Source: Ariolimax columbianus
Lineage: Eukaryota > Mollusca > Gastropoda > Stylommatophora > Arionidae
Length of the DNA stretch: 64,000 nucleotides
Direction: 5' to 3'
Assembly (NCBI GenBank): GCA_036924085.1
Contig: JAVGWX010000007.1
Coordinates: 37,570,643-37,634,642, forward strand
This document shows positions 1 to 9,534 of the stretch, one piece after another. The notes below the pieces were generated by a model. It ran no database searches, was not told the DNA's origin, and saw nothing but the letters and a program-made list of their open reading frames with translations. A program made the position numbers and the translations under genes. Position 1 is the stretch's first letter. Each line of letters opens with the position of its first letter.

Positions 1-960
1 TTCCCGCCGGAGCAAGGGGAGTTTAGGACAGGGGTGAGGTGGTTTCTGATACCTGAACATGTTAAAGCTTGAAGCTACCTGAATGCGTGTCAAGGTCACT
101 CACCGTCTCAACAAAGAAGAACAGAGTTGGGGTAAAGAATGTGGACAGGTGGAAACTGACCGCTGGCCTGCCGATTTTGGTAGGGGGAGATTGATTGACA
201 GACGGAATGGCAGCGGGGCTTACTGCGAGAGAATGAGTGACAGGTGTGCAAAGTGTTTCGTTCCAATAAGACTGAATATAGTCATTCCCTGAAATCCATT
301 GGTCAAGCTCGGACTTTGCTTGAGTGTATATAACTCGAGAGGAAGTTTGGCTCAGGAGGCTGGATGGAGGGGAGGCTGGATAGAGAAATGAGAGCGAGAG
401 AGAGAGAGACTGAATGTAGATAGTATGTTTAACTCACCGACTTAGGTAGAGGAGCGATTGATAGACTGTTGGACGAATGTTAGTGATGGAACAGGATCGC
501 TCAAATAGGTGTGTGAGTTTTGCATTAATAGATAATCTGAACGTGTGTTTGTAAGAAAGGACACATTGTGAACGAGTTATGTCGGAGATCGCTCGCCTGA
601 GGGGATTTGAGTGAGGAAGAGTATTTGATAAGGTGTGTTGAGGACGCAGTTAAGACGGTGTGTGTGTGATGTAATTGCAAGGCAATAAAACTGGGTTTAG
701 ATAGTTGGGAATTCCATCAAGAGCGAATACTTACAATTCCCGTTTTAGTAATATGTATATTAACATATATATAATAATATAATATTTAGCTAAGATGGTT
801 TGTATTGTGTTTGTAATTCCACTACTCATTTTTATGATATGATTATTATGTAATCAATATGCCACCTGCTGTGTGATATGTCATTTACTGAGTATGGTCA
901 TGAATGATGTGGATGAGTGTGAGAATGTTCTGAGTTAGAATAACGGCCAGGGCAAACAGT
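1..960. other. Gene-poor start; possible LTR or promoter remnant
   Basis: No convincing coding region is seen. A TATA-like motif (gtatataactcgag, about 325) is followed by a GA-rich stretch near 400 and by a polyadenylation-type hexamer (aataaa) near 683. TATA, then a few hundred bases, then AATAAA, is the layout of an LTR U3-R region. I found no second copy or clear ends, so a chance match or a host promoter is equally possible. The rest is unique-looking, with AT-rich sequence at 740-860. Confidence 0.2.
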
Positions 961-963
961 GGG

Positions 964-1072
964 TCTGTTACTCATTCACTGGGCCGACAGGCGCAAAATA
1001 AAAACCACAGTGCAACGCACACCGTCTTGGAGATTAGAGAAATAAGGCGAATACAAAAAAACAAAAACAAAT
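964..1072 (+). mobile_element. SINE-B, 3' end fragment
   Basis: This matches the 3' half of the tRNA-headed family seen complete at 16795-17040 and 36175-36420. Shared landmarks are cactgggccgacaggcgc, the AAAATAAAAACCACAG stretch and the terminal aataaggcgaa followed by an A-rich tail. The tRNA-like head is missing, which fits 5' truncation during retroposition. Confidence 0.7.
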
Positions 1073-1094
1073 AACAAAAAAATAGCAGCTGAAT

Positions 1095-1460
1095 TTTCTT
1101 AACCGTAAATTTTTCTCTGACTTTGTTAGGTAGCCATTTACGGTTGGATTGGCAAGAATGTCCTGCCAAAGACGGATGTGTCGGACCGAAAGGTGCAAAT
1201 ATCGCAGTCAAGCTGTAAACTAGCGACACAACGAATTCCGTTCTCAAGGACTATATCCTGCTACTTGTAAAACCCTGATCAGGGATTGGCAGCAGGAGAT
1301 TGAGGACGAACGAACAAACGAACGAAGAAGTTCATAATATTAATACACACAAGACAAGGCAGTTCTGTTAACCTGAACACGACGAAATTTGAACCTGGTA
1401 CGCTGAGATTGTAAACCAAGTTCCCAACCTCTATGCAACACTGTCCCCTTAGCTAGAATT
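1095..1460 (-). mobile_element. SINE-D copy interrupted by a SINE-X fragment
   Basis: The outer parts (about 1095-1150 and 1360-1450) match 3720-3930 in the same order. They share ctgactttgttaggtagcca and, further on, gaacctg..acg.tgagattgtaaacc. On the minus strand the latter part reads as a tRNA-like head with a B-box type caggttcaaat. The middle is a SINE-X 3' fragment (1156-1330), so this is a nested insertion. Confidence 0.55.
1156..1330 (+). mobile_element. SINE-X, 5'-truncated copy
   Basis: This is the 3' half of the SINE-X family: ggatgtgtcggaccgaaagg, then gcaaatatcgcagtcaagct, and the end gagattgaggacgaacgaac running into an ACGAA-type repeat tail. It lies inside SINE-D. The loss of the 5' side with retention of the tailed 3' side is typical of LINE-driven retroposition. 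Confidence 0.75.
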
Positions 1461-1472
1461 TAAAATGTAAAT

Positions 1473-2178
1473 GAGGAAGACTAACGCCCGGCCAGGCAAA
1501 ACATACTGGTCAGTCATGTTAGTCAAGGTCAGGCAAAATATACTGTTCAGACATGTTAGTCAGGGTCAGGCACAACATACTGATCAGACATGTTAGTCAG
1601 GGTCAGGTAAAACATACTGGTCAGGCAAAATATACTGATCAGACATGTTAGTCGGGGTCAGGTAAAATATACTGGTCAGGCAAAATATACTGATCAGACA
1701 TGTTAGTCAGGGTCAGGTAAAATATACTGGTCAGGGAAAATATACTGATCAGACATATTAGTCGGGGTCAGGTAAAATATACTGGTCAGGCAAAATATAC
1801 TGATCAGACATGTTAGTCGGGGTCATGTAAAATATACTGGTCATGCAAAATATACTGATCAGACATGTTAGTCAGGATCAGGCAAAACATACTGGCCAAG
1901 ACCCTCATCTCTGCTACCTAGTATCCCTCCTTGGAAACGGACTGTTTGCATGACGACCTGGTTAACGTTGTGAGGGATCGAAGTGATCCCCGTAGCAGTG
2001 AGCGACACGCAGATGAAGCCAAACATAGCACAACCACCTGTAGGACCCCTGTCCACCTTCATCAGCCCGCTCGTGATGTGAGGAAAGCTACTGCAACCGA
2101 CCACTTAACGCCATTTTCAGGGCACACAAAAGAGTAACCTAATCATTTTGGTCAATCGCAAACAACAACAACAAACAT
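1473..2178 (+). mobile_element. SINE-I copy with its 5' part expanded into an array
   Basis: The element starts with gaagactaacgcccggcc and runs through the array at 1490-1885. The conserved body at 1890-2150 includes aagaccctcatc, ggaaacggactgtttg and cagatgaagcca. It ends in a (CAA)n tail near 2165-2178. The unexpanded copy at 10915-11268 has the same start and body without an array, so the array is an internal expansion of the element. Head type is unclear. The tail and dispersion support a retroposon. Confidence 0.75.
1490..1885 (+). repeat. 37-bp tandem array with a 54-55 bp composite unit
   Basis: The basic unit contains gtcaggcaaaatatactg and atcagacatgttagtc. After about three 37-bp units the array changes to a composite of about 54-55 bp, made of one unit plus a 17-18 bp partial duplication, repeated about five times. 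It is the same sequence, in the opposite orientation, as the array at 7760-8370, and related to 17815-18015. Confidence 0.9.
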
Positions 2179-2217
2179 GCAAATAATAAAAAAAAAGGTG
2201 TATGAAAGAAAAAAAAT

Positions 2218-2299
2218 TGGCAGCGGTGGGATTTGAACCCACGCCTCCGAAGAGACTGGTGCCTAAAACCAGCGCCTTAGACCGCTCGGCCACGCTACC
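2218..2299 (-). tRNA. tRNA-Leu (anticodon UAG)
   Basis: The 82-nt gene decodes CUA and other CUN leucine codons in cytosolic translation. Read on the minus strand it starts ggtagcgtggccgagcgg (acceptor stem and A box), has the long type II variable arm expected of leucine tRNA (gtctcttcggaggc) and the B box ggttcgaatcc, and ends in ccgctgcca. The anticodon loop is TTTAGGC, giving TAG at positions 34-36, closed by ctggt/accag. A run of T residues follows the 3' end immediately, a good pol III terminator. No intron is seen. It differs from the gene at 3970-4051 only at 2265, anticodon base 34. All cloverleaf stems read as paired, so it appears intact. Confidence 0.95.
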
Positions 2300-2640
2300 C
2301 ATACATACGCTAATCTCGCATCATATTAATAGTGAATCATTTATTCTAGATAGCTGCAATATGTTGCGAAGATGACACCGACTCGACTTTCTGCACACAA
2401 TAGCTGCTCCTAATGGGACGTAACCATTCAAGCCACACAGAGATGTACTATCATGTTTGCTTTTTGTAATGCTGCATGTGAGTTTACCTGCACTTTGTAT
2501 CATGACGTAAGTAGGTGTTTCATATATTCATTCATTCACTCACTCATGCCTTACTTGACAGCTTTTTCTTAGTAGAACCTTCTCTTCCCTAGAGTGGTAG
2601 ACGTCCTTCAATTTCATTGCGAGCTGTGCTTTTAGTTTTT
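2300..2640. other. 5' flank of tRNA-Leu, part of a local duplication
   Basis: About 250 bases upstream of the tRNA are alignable, with substitutions and indels, to 4080-4340 upstream of the second tRNA. Shared stretches include gtgaat.atttatt, gaaggtgacact or gaagatgacacc, and aacc.ttcaagtcacat. The duplication therefore covers more than the tRNA gene. No coding capacity is seen. Confidence 0.6.
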
Positions 2641-2654
2641 ACAGTCTACAGAAT

Positions 2655-3610
2655 TTCATATTAAACCCTTTTTGCGGCTTAACATATAAATTAGTGTTAA
2701 CCCCTTTTCAGGTTTACATAGATTAGAACAAATGAAATACCTTTTACAGCTTTATGTAAATTAGTTTAAACCATTTTTCGGGTTTACATAAATTGGAAAA
2801 AACACTTTTTGCGGCTTTATATACATAACATTAAACGCTTTTTGCGAGTTTACGTACATTTTACGTACATTACGTACATTACGCGGCTATAAATTAGATT
2901 AAATCCTTTTTCGGCATTACATAAATTATATGAAAATCGTTTTTTTTACTGTTTACATAAATTAGCGTAAACCTTTTTTGCGACTTTACATAAATTAGTT
3001 TTAACTATTTTTCAGGTTTACATAAATTGGACTCAGTGGTCTCGAGTTGTTCGCCTCGGGTGCTGGAGGTCGCGGGTTCAAATCATGGTGGAGTCCGAGT
3101 TTGTTTCACGTGGATCATCCGGTAAATATTTCCCCTGATCTCTGAGTAGTGAGATCAGACACCCGTGTGCAGTGGCGCGCACGTTAAAAATACCTTAGCA
3201 GTTGGAAATCGAAAAGAGTAGGTCTAACGGTCGCTGCTCGGGCAAAATTAAAGTTAAAAATCTTCCAAATTATTTCTAGGGATATTCGTTTCAAAGAGAA
3301 TATGTCGTCAAAAGAGGACTGTGTGGCTATAACTTCAGTACTTGGTTATGTGGTTAGCGGAGCGGCTTAGATGCGCCTGACATGCTGCGGGTCTACCTTG
3401 CTCTAATTTACGCTTCCACCTCCACCAGTCTCAAAAATAAACGATCGTATATTACTAGGCTAACGGGACAGACAGACACACAGATAGACAGACATTGGAA
3501 CAAACTCTTTTTGCGGCTTTACGTAATTTAGATTAAACTCAGTTTCGACTTTACATAGATTAGATTTAACATTTAGCTACTTTACATCAACTAGATTACA
3601 CGTCTGGCTA
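2655..3610. repeat. Degenerate ~40-bp AT-rich tandem array, split by SINE-A
   Basis: Diverged units carry ctttttgcggctttacataa and attagattaaacc. They run from 2655 to about 3028, stop at the SINE at 3029-3450, and resume at about 3495-3610 (caaactctttttgcggcttt). A further block of the same units lies at 4490-4690. The array is old compared with other arrays here, with many indels and substitutions. Confidence 0.7.
3029..3450 (+). mobile_element. SINE-A, near full length, tRNA-headed
   Basis: The head (3029-3100) resembles a tRNA gene, with an A-box-like cagtggtctcgag and a B-box gcgggttcaaatc. A body follows with ctgatctctgagtagtgaga and then a 3' half (3280-3440) ending gcgggtctaccttgctctaa. 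Copies at 15400-15728 and 31008-31388 have head and 3' half in the same order, and 42353-42500 is the 3' half alone. It is inserted in the degenerate array, with attgga on both sides as a possible target duplication. Confidence 0.8.
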
Positions 3611-3719
3611 CTTACACGTGGATTAAGGTAAACTCTCCCTGGCTCCCCTATACGTGCTCAGTACCTTCCTGTGCTGAAAGTGCAGACAAAAGAACACCAA
3701 GACTGTAGCTCCCGCTAGG

Positions 3720-3930
3720 GGGTCTTGAATGTTCCCCTGACTTTGTTAGGTAGCCACTTACAGCTGAGTCGACTAGGTGAATCGGTAATAACATTAACAG
3801 ACATCACCCCCCCCCCCCTCCCAGGGGCGGTTCTGTAAAACTGAAGACGACCAGATTTGAACCTGCTACGTTGAGATTGTAAACCAAGTTTGCAACCCTT
3901 ATGGGCACACGCTCCGTCTGTCCAAAATTA
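3720..3930 (-). mobile_element. SINE-D copy
   Basis: This shares ctgactttgttaggtagcca and gaacctgctacgttgag with the copy at 1095-1460. On the minus strand the part near 3850-3920 reads as a tRNA-like head with a caggttcaaatc B box. A C-run and poly-C slippage tract sit at 3808-3820. Confidence 0.55.
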
Positions 3931-3969
3931 CACATGTAAAAAATAAAAACACGCAGAAGAAAAAAAAAT

Positions 3970-4051
3970 TGGCAGCGGTGGGATTTGAACCCACGCCTCC
4001 GAAGAGACTGGTGCCTTAAACCAGCGCCTTAGACCGCTCGGCCACGCTACC
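3970..4051 (-). tRNA. tRNA-Leu (anticodon AAG)
   Basis: The 82-nt gene decodes CUU and, after the A34 to inosine editing known for eukaryotic tRNA-Leu(AAG), CUC and CUA. The body is base-for-base the same as at 2218-2299: acceptor ggtagcg/cgctgcc, long variable arm, B box ggttcgaatcc. The only difference is 4017, which makes the loop TTAAGGC and the anticodon AAG. A T-run lies directly 3' of the gene. Upstream and downstream flanks are also related to those of the first gene. It appears intact and intronless. Confidence 0.95.
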
Positions 4052-4079
4052 TGCATAGATCAGATCTACGTTCTGGCTA

Positions 4080-4490
4080 CATACAATAAAGTCACACCAT
4101 ATAGATAAGTGAATAATTTATTTTGCTGTGTCGTGAAGGTGACACTATTCCTATTCTTTCCATGCAATCTCAAAACGATATATTATCTTAATGACACATA
4201 ACCTTTCAAGTCACATAGGCATAAAATATCATATTTGCCGCATAATAATTAATAATATGGAATCATGCTCAATGCTGCTATTATACTTTTTATAGCCCAT
4301 AGAATATAGATCTGTATTCATTCCTTAATTATTACTATTACTACTATATCAACTATTTGCAGCTTTATCATTTTATCTATTCCTAGTCGCTCCTTTTCTA
4401 AATTTCTTCCCTAATTTGTAGACATCTTTCATTGTTTGTGTGTCACTGTGTGTGTGACTAATACTAGTAATAGTTTTTGCATAACTACAT
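4080..4490. other. Duplicated 5' flank of the second tRNA-Leu
   Basis: The sequence at 4080-4340 is the counterpart of 2300-2560. The remainder is AT-rich without coding capacity and leads into another block of the degenerate array at 4490-4690. Confidence 0.55.
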
Positions 4491-4685
4491 AAATTAAATT
4501 AAACCCATTTTGCGACTTGACATAAATTAGATTAAACTTGTTTGCGACATTACCAAAATGACCATAAGGGTTTGTGAATTTACATAACTTAGTTTAAAAT
4601 ATATTTATTTACATGAATTATCTTAAAACTTTATGCGACATTAAATAAATTAGATTAAACTTCTTTTTTACGACATTACATAAAT

Positions 4686-4925
4686 TAGCAGTGACATGTG
4701 GCAATGAATCATGGACAATTAGCAAGCAAGCGCACATATGCTTTGAAAGTAATAGAGATGTGGTTTTACAGATGAATGCTGCGGATCCAATGAACTGCAA
4801 AGAAGACATAATGATACAGTACTCGAAGAGGCACAAACAACACAAAGACAACTTATTGCAAAGGTCAGAACAAGGCAGTCATCCTTTTTCTGGCATGTTA
4901 TGAGAAGATACAAAAAAGCTGATAT
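4686..4925 (+). mobile_element. LINE RT C-terminal fragment
   Basis: Frame-broken remains of the region after the RT fingers and palm of a non-LTR retrotransposon. It contains CGNESWTISKQAH, which corresponds to the conserved CESW(T/K) motif of these proteins, and further on reads like ...KRQ..FFWHVMRR in shifted frames. It joins an unrelated L2/CR1 snippet at 4919 and is followed by an inverted copy of part of itself at 5010-5068. Confidence 0.6.
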
Positions 4926-5010
4926 TGGGATTCCAGAATTACAGTTATGAGGAAAGAGAAAAACCGGCCTACAGTGTCTAGAAGCGAAAATAATTCAAGG
5001 TGACTTAATA
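4919..5010 (+). mobile_element. L2/CR1-type LINE snippet
   Basis: It is homologous to part of the L2/CR1-like RT at 47675-49003 (minus): shared gggattccagaattacagtt and aaaaccggcctacagtgtct. It is useful because it shows the uninterrupted form of the site into which SINE-X inserted at 48033-48388. Confidence 0.65.
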
Positions 5011-5068
5011 TATTCTTCTGTAAAACCACATTTCCATTGCTTTCAAAGCATCTGTGCGCTTGCTTGCT
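5010..5068 (-). mobile_element. Inverted partial copy of the LINE at 4686-4925
   Basis: The reverse complement of tctgtaaaaccacatttcca and the bases that follow matches 4719-4775 with a few mismatches. The two copies form an inverted repeat with a loop of about 235 bases. A tRNA-like SINE head on the minus strand adjoins it at 5068-5152 (gattcgaaccgggt, gtggcctaggggtgag). Confidence 0.65.
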
Positions 5069-5152
5069 AATGAACTGGACACGAGCGTGATTCGAACCGG
5101 GTGGGTTTGGATTGTGAAATGGATGTCTCACCCCTAGGCCACGCAGCCGCCA
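5068..5152 (-). mobile_element. tRNA-like SINE head
   Basis: On the minus strand it reads ggctgcgtggcctaggggtg (A box) and cccggttcgaatcacg (B box) at the right spacing. No matching acceptor stem is present, so it is not a tRNA gene. It resembles 36060-36160. Confidence 0.5.
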
Positions 5153-5204
5153 GTTATTGCTGTAGTGGATGGAAATATAAATTATTCATTGTACTATGTT
5201 TAGC

Positions 5205-6290
5205 TTCATGGGAATGAGTTTTCGGAGACATGCGGTAACTTTGGTCGCACGATCAAGACTAGAAAAACGGGGCTGCCCATAGGGAACCGTTGAACGAGCC
5301 GAACATTACTGTTTAGAACCGACGACTCCAGGCAGTCGCTAACTTCACCTAGCCTGGCAGTACCCTCATTAAAGAGACCAATATCGACTGTGAGGCCAAT
5401 AACAGGATTACTAAGGTGAGCTCTGTGTTTTGGAGGCCCCAAGTAAACGCCTGGAGCCGACAAAGCACCAGTGTCGCCATCAAGAGAAAAGTGTATCGTG
5501 CTGTAGTACTATCCACTCTGCTGCAAGCCTGTGAGACATGGACAGTATGGACAGTGAATAGCAGACATGCCAGAAACCTCAATCGTTGTCCCACCTGAGC
5601 TGTCTGCGTAGGCTGCCCGGGATCAGGTGACAGGACAAAGTTTCCAACTCTAAAATTCCTAGCAATGCTAGTGTTGAGCATCCGTGCACTTGTGAAATTG
5701 GCTCAGTTAAGATGGACGGGACATGTTTCTCGCATGCCAGATGAGAGCACCCCCAAGCAGTTGTTAGACGGTCAGCTCACATCAGGCAGATGAGGGCACC
5801 CCCGAGCAGTTGTTAGACGGTCAGCTCACATCAGGCAGATGAGAGCATCCCCAAGCAGTTGTTAGACGGTCAGCTCACATCACCAAGATGAGAGCATCCC
5901 CAAGCAGTTGTTAGACGGTCAGCTCACATCAGGCAGATGAGGGCACCCCCAAGCAGTTGTTAGACGGTCAGCTCACATCAGTCAGATGAGGACACACCCA
6001 AGCAGACGGTCAGCTCACATTAGGCAGATGAGAGCACCCCCAAGCAGTTGTTAGACGGTCAGCTCACATCAGTCAGATGAGGGCACACCCAAGCAGACGG
6101 TCAGCTCACATCAGGCAGATGAGAGCACCCCCAAGCAGTTGTTAGACGATCAGCTCACATCAGCAAGATGAGTTCATCCCCAAGCAATTGTTAGACGGTC
6201 AGCTCACACCAGGCAGACACTTCCCAGGTAGGCAGAAGATCAAGCAACAAAGATGACGCCGGAACTGCCTGCGGGTCTAAATTGTTCTTC
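5205..6290 (+). mobile_element. LINE RT remnant carrying a 49-bp array
   Basis: Decayed C-terminal half of a non-LTR retrotransposon RT. Readable pieces are IKRKVYRAVVLSTLL, ACETWTV, SRHARNLNR, SCLRRL and LRWTGHVSRMPDES, in the order usual for this group. Several frameshifts and stops separate them, so it is dead. From 5745 the segment that codes for MPDESTPKQLLDGQLTSG is tandemly repeated. After the array the gene resumes with a G-R-rich, Q-K-rich stretch near 6215-6260. The fragment at 58255-58565 (minus) is the same LINE type. Confidence 0.75.
5735..6220 (+). repeat. 49-bp tandem array inside an RT gene
   Basis: About nine to ten units containing gcagatgagagcacccccaa and gcagttgttagacggtcagc, some shortened by an internal deletion (cacccaagcagacggtcagc). 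Because 49 is not a multiple of three, repetition destroys the reading frame. This argues against protein-level selection. Confidence 0.9.
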
Positions 6291-6715
6291 TGTTTTAGCT
6301 CATGATGGATTCTTCCAGACCACAATTTGCCGGGAATTTACACTAGTCGACGACTTACACTTGTGTTCACGGAAACGTGCTGTTTTTTTTTTCATTTGGA
6401 CTGGTTAATTCGTTGGGTTTTTTTTTTTTTTTTTTGTTTGTGATTTCTTCCGTCCGACTATCCTGGTCTAGACATCGGATATACCAATAGCACTACGTTT
6501 AGACCTGTCTGTATTGCAATGCCTAGTTCACGCGGTTGAACTTCACGAGATTGGCGTCCTTCGCCCTAGATGCAAACAGAGTCGAAATTGGTGTGTGAAA
6601 TTTAGACACGACTATAATGGATTGAACAGTCGGAGCAGAGGTGCCAAACTCACTTACACGCTGAGTTACGACCTCTTGTGGTTATGGGAAAGGTACGACA
6701 CACAACGTTAGATGT
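6290..6715. other. No recognisable feature
   Basis: Unique-looking sequence with T-runs at 6385-6393 and 6417-6436. No coding, RNA or repeat identity is seen apart from possible LINE 3' UTR. Confidence 0.4.
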
Positions 6716-6717
6716 CA

Positions 6718-7335
6718 TCCCCCGTCCGCTGCCTTGCGAGATACCTGTTTACGGAAAAGGCTCCGGGAATGAACCCTGAGGAAAAAGCTGCATCCTGTGC
6801 TATCTCCAGTCGTCTCAATAAATATCTTGCCACTGGCCAATGGTAGCTCAGGACCAGAGAGTGAGGTTGAGAAAAGGCGCAGTTTCTTTCTCACTTTAAT
6901 CCAAATCACCGCACAAGTCACCATTTCAGTGGACACAGCAAGAGCAAAGACTGTTCACACGGCTGAACAAAGAGAGTCGTCTTTATCACATGTGATGGGC
7001 GAACATCATCAGACAGAAGGAACGGTTCAGAAACTCCTTGAATGTATTTCTGATAAGCTCCTCCTGGGAGATGTTTGCACAAGACCGTACCACCAGGCGA
7101 GCTAGTATCACCAAAGGTGCTCAGATCGTAGATCGTACAGCCACCGTGGAGACTCGGTGAAATCGTGCTGTCCGATCAAAAACAATACTCACAACGATTC
7201 CACAGCCGGCTCGCAACACGTGTGCTCTGAATGTGGTAGGGTGTTCCGTTCCAGATTGGTCTTCCCAGCCGTAAGAGAACACATTTCGCAGCACTAGTCT
7301 GATACTGTCGGCATATTTGCTTGTAATGGGCAACT
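6718..7335 (+). mobile_element. Repeat F with an embedded zinc-finger-like LINE piece
   Basis: The part at 6718-6930 matches 30325-30520 and 15815-15960: gctgcctt.cgagata.ctgtttacgg, tgctatctccagtcgtctc and gcgcagtttctt. The end (cttgtaatgggcaacta) matches the end of the copy at 30590, so about 150-200 bases in between are extra. That extra part includes a frame reading HVCSECGRVFRSRLV, which looks like half a C2H2 finger of the type found at the C-terminus of some LINE proteins. Confidence 0.5.
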
Positions 7336-7499
7336 ATTATTATTATGGGGAGGAGTAGCCAGGAAGGCTTATACGTTGCGATGTCTTCCCTAACTTATAT
7401 AAGTTAGGACTCTTATCATTACTACTACAGCAGTCCCTGTACTAATATAGACGAGTATTCTAACCCCTCATCAAATTGTGAGCTGACATAACGGAGAGG

Positions 7500-8384
7500 T
7501 TGTTGTTGTTTGCGAATGCCCATAATGAGTAAGTTATTCTTGTGTGCGTCATGAAAGGAACGTTAAGTGGCAAGTTGTAATAGCTTTTCTCGCATTCCGA
7601 GCGTGCTGATGAAGGTGGGCCGGGGTCCTACAGGCATTTGTGCTATGCTTGGGTTCCTCTGTGTGTCACTCACTACTACGGGGATCACGTCGATCCCTCA
7701 CTTCGTTAGCCAGGTTGCTATGAAAACAGCCTTTAGGAAGCTCAGGTGAGGGTCTTGGCCAGTATGTTTTGCCTGACCCTGACTAACATGTCTGATCAGT
7801 ATGTTTTGCCTGACCCTGACTAACATGTCTAATCAGTATGTTGTGCCTGACCCTGACTAACATGTCTGATCAGTATGTTGTGCCTGACCCTGACTAACAT
7901 GTCTGATCAGTATGTTTTGCCCGACCCTGACTAACATGTCTGATCAGTATGTTTTGCCTGACCCTGACTAACATGTCTGATCAGTATGTTTTGCCTGACC
8001 CTGACTAACATGTCTAATCAGTATGTTGTGCCTGACCCTGACTAACATGTCTGATCAGTATGTTGTGCCTGACCCTGACTAACATGTCTGATCAGTATGT
8101 TTTGCCCGACCCTGACTAACATGTCTGATCAGTATGTTTTGCCTGACCCTGACTAACATGTCTGATCAGTATGTTTTGCCTGACCCTCACTAACATGTCT
8201 GATCAGTATGTTTTGCCCGACCCTGACTAACATGTCTGATCAGTATGTTTTGCCTGACCCTCACTAACATGTATGATCAGTATGTTTTGCCCGACCCTGA
8301 CTAACATGTCTGATCAGTATGTTTTGCCTGACCCTGACTAACATGTCTGATCAGTATGTTTTGCCTAACCAGATGTTAGTCTCC
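7500..8384 (-). mobile_element. SINE-I copy with expanded 5' array
   Basis: Minus-strand copy: (CAA)n tail at 7500, body to 7755 (shared tgctgatgaaggtgggcc, ggatcacgtcgatcc), then the 37-bp array, and the 5' terminus tctggttaggc with gagactaacat at 8360-8384. The terminus equals that of the unexpanded copy at 10915, so the array lies just inside the SINE 5' end. A poly-C run follows. Confidence 0.8.
7760..8370 (-). repeat. 37-bp tandem array with higher-order structure
   Basis: About 16.5 units of cagtatgttttgcctgaccc plus tgactaacatgtctgat. Single-base variants mark a higher-order repeat: units 2-6 and units 7-11 are identical blocks of five (185 bp), and units 12-13 match 14-15. This shows recent multi-unit duplication. 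Confidence 0.93.
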
Positions 8385-8514
8385 CCCCCCCCCCCCCCTA
8401 ACGTAGAGGTAAAGTGTAACATGTGTGTATGTCAAGGGAGATCATTCATGGTGATCATGTGGTGGTTTAGCTCAATGTTATTATGTCCCCTTCAACTTAT
8501 TTGAGCAGACCAAA

Positions 8515-8720
8515 TGTTACAGCGAGCTTCCGGACTATTTAAGGCCTCGAAAATTCCACTTTGGTTAGGGTTGACTACTGAGATCGCCCTAACTAGCACA
8601 GGTACATACAGACGTACACGCGCATTCAAGAACTGGTTAATACGTCCTGGTATCGGCTGAAAGACTACGAACCGGGGTGGAATGGAGCGTGCCTCCGTCA
8701 GTAGATTACAGAGAAACAAA
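8515..8720 (+). repeat. Repeat G, first copy
   Basis: Related to 47320-47520. Shared pieces are ttttggttggg or tttggttaggg, gttaatacgtcc, cggggtggaa and gtgcctccg. Two copies are too few to classify. No coding capacity is seen. Confidence 0.5.
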
Positions 8721-9185
8721 ACTTATACGAAAAACAAATTCAAACATTTTATGACAAAATGTGGCTAAAGAGGATTATGAATGCAATTTGCAACCTCATC
8801 ATTTAAAATAAACTGCTGCAGAAATCACAAATGAATAGACGGAAGCTGCAGTGAGCCTGAATGCTATAAGTGGATAGGAACACATAAAGGTAATGACTCA
8901 GTGACGGAAATACGACAAAAACAATACGATATTGAAGTTACGCACACAAGGCCTTCGTAAGGGACCCAAGAAACGAATGAAAACAACTAACAAATCACCA
9001 TAAAGAAGAAGACGATGCAAAACGTGTTAGCTGTTTTCGTTCGGTTTGTTTTTTTACCCCGACGAAGACCTCGTGGCCTTACTTAGGTAGCGTTTTGCTT
9101 TTGTCCTGGTGCAGTCACTAAGCCTTTACCTATATGTGCTTTTATAAACTAATAACACACAACGTGATACCAAGTCGGCTTCCTT
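8720..9185. other. No recognisable feature
   Basis: A-rich unique-looking DNA. No gene or repeat identity is seen. Confidence 0.4.
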
Positions 9186-9189
9186 TCCA

Positions 9190-9350
9190 GATATCTGAAC
9201 AGCACCGACCGTTACCCCAGGGAAGCAGACCCTTACATAAAATGCATGTCGAAGTCGAATGCACTGGGCCGTAAGGTGCAAAATAAAAACATAGTGCAAC
9301 GCATGCCACCTTGGGGAATATAGAGATAATGCGAACGAAAAAAAAATGTT
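9190..9350 (+). mobile_element. SINE-B, head-truncated copy
   Basis: It starts in the body (caccgaccgttaccccaggg), keeps gaagcagacccttacataaa and the terminal gcgaacg plus A-run, and matches 16860-17040. It lies 180 bases from the 27-bp array that is built from the same SINE segment. Confidence 0.75.
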
Positions 9351-9534
9351 TAATATCCAACTGCAGTGGTGGCCTATTGCTTCGTACAGAGAGCAACAAC
9401 TGACAGATTATCATCATCATCATCATGCCTCCTGCATGGTCTATCTAAGGGGTCTTCAAAATTATTTTGTTGCCCCAAGCACCTTTTTCACTATGTCAGA
9501 ATCACCCCCCACCCCCTAATCAAGGTTGCATGAC

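Noticed and set aside
3029..3100. Possible tRNA gene with a B box
   Set aside because: The acceptor and anticodon arms do not pair and the sequence continues as a SINE body repeated elsewhere. The same applies to 16800-16860, 22510-22600, 35620-35690 and 36180-36240.
1490..8370. CRISPR-like direct repeats of 37 bp
   Set aside because: The units are contiguous, with no unique spacers, they sit inside a SINE, and the DNA is eukaryotic.
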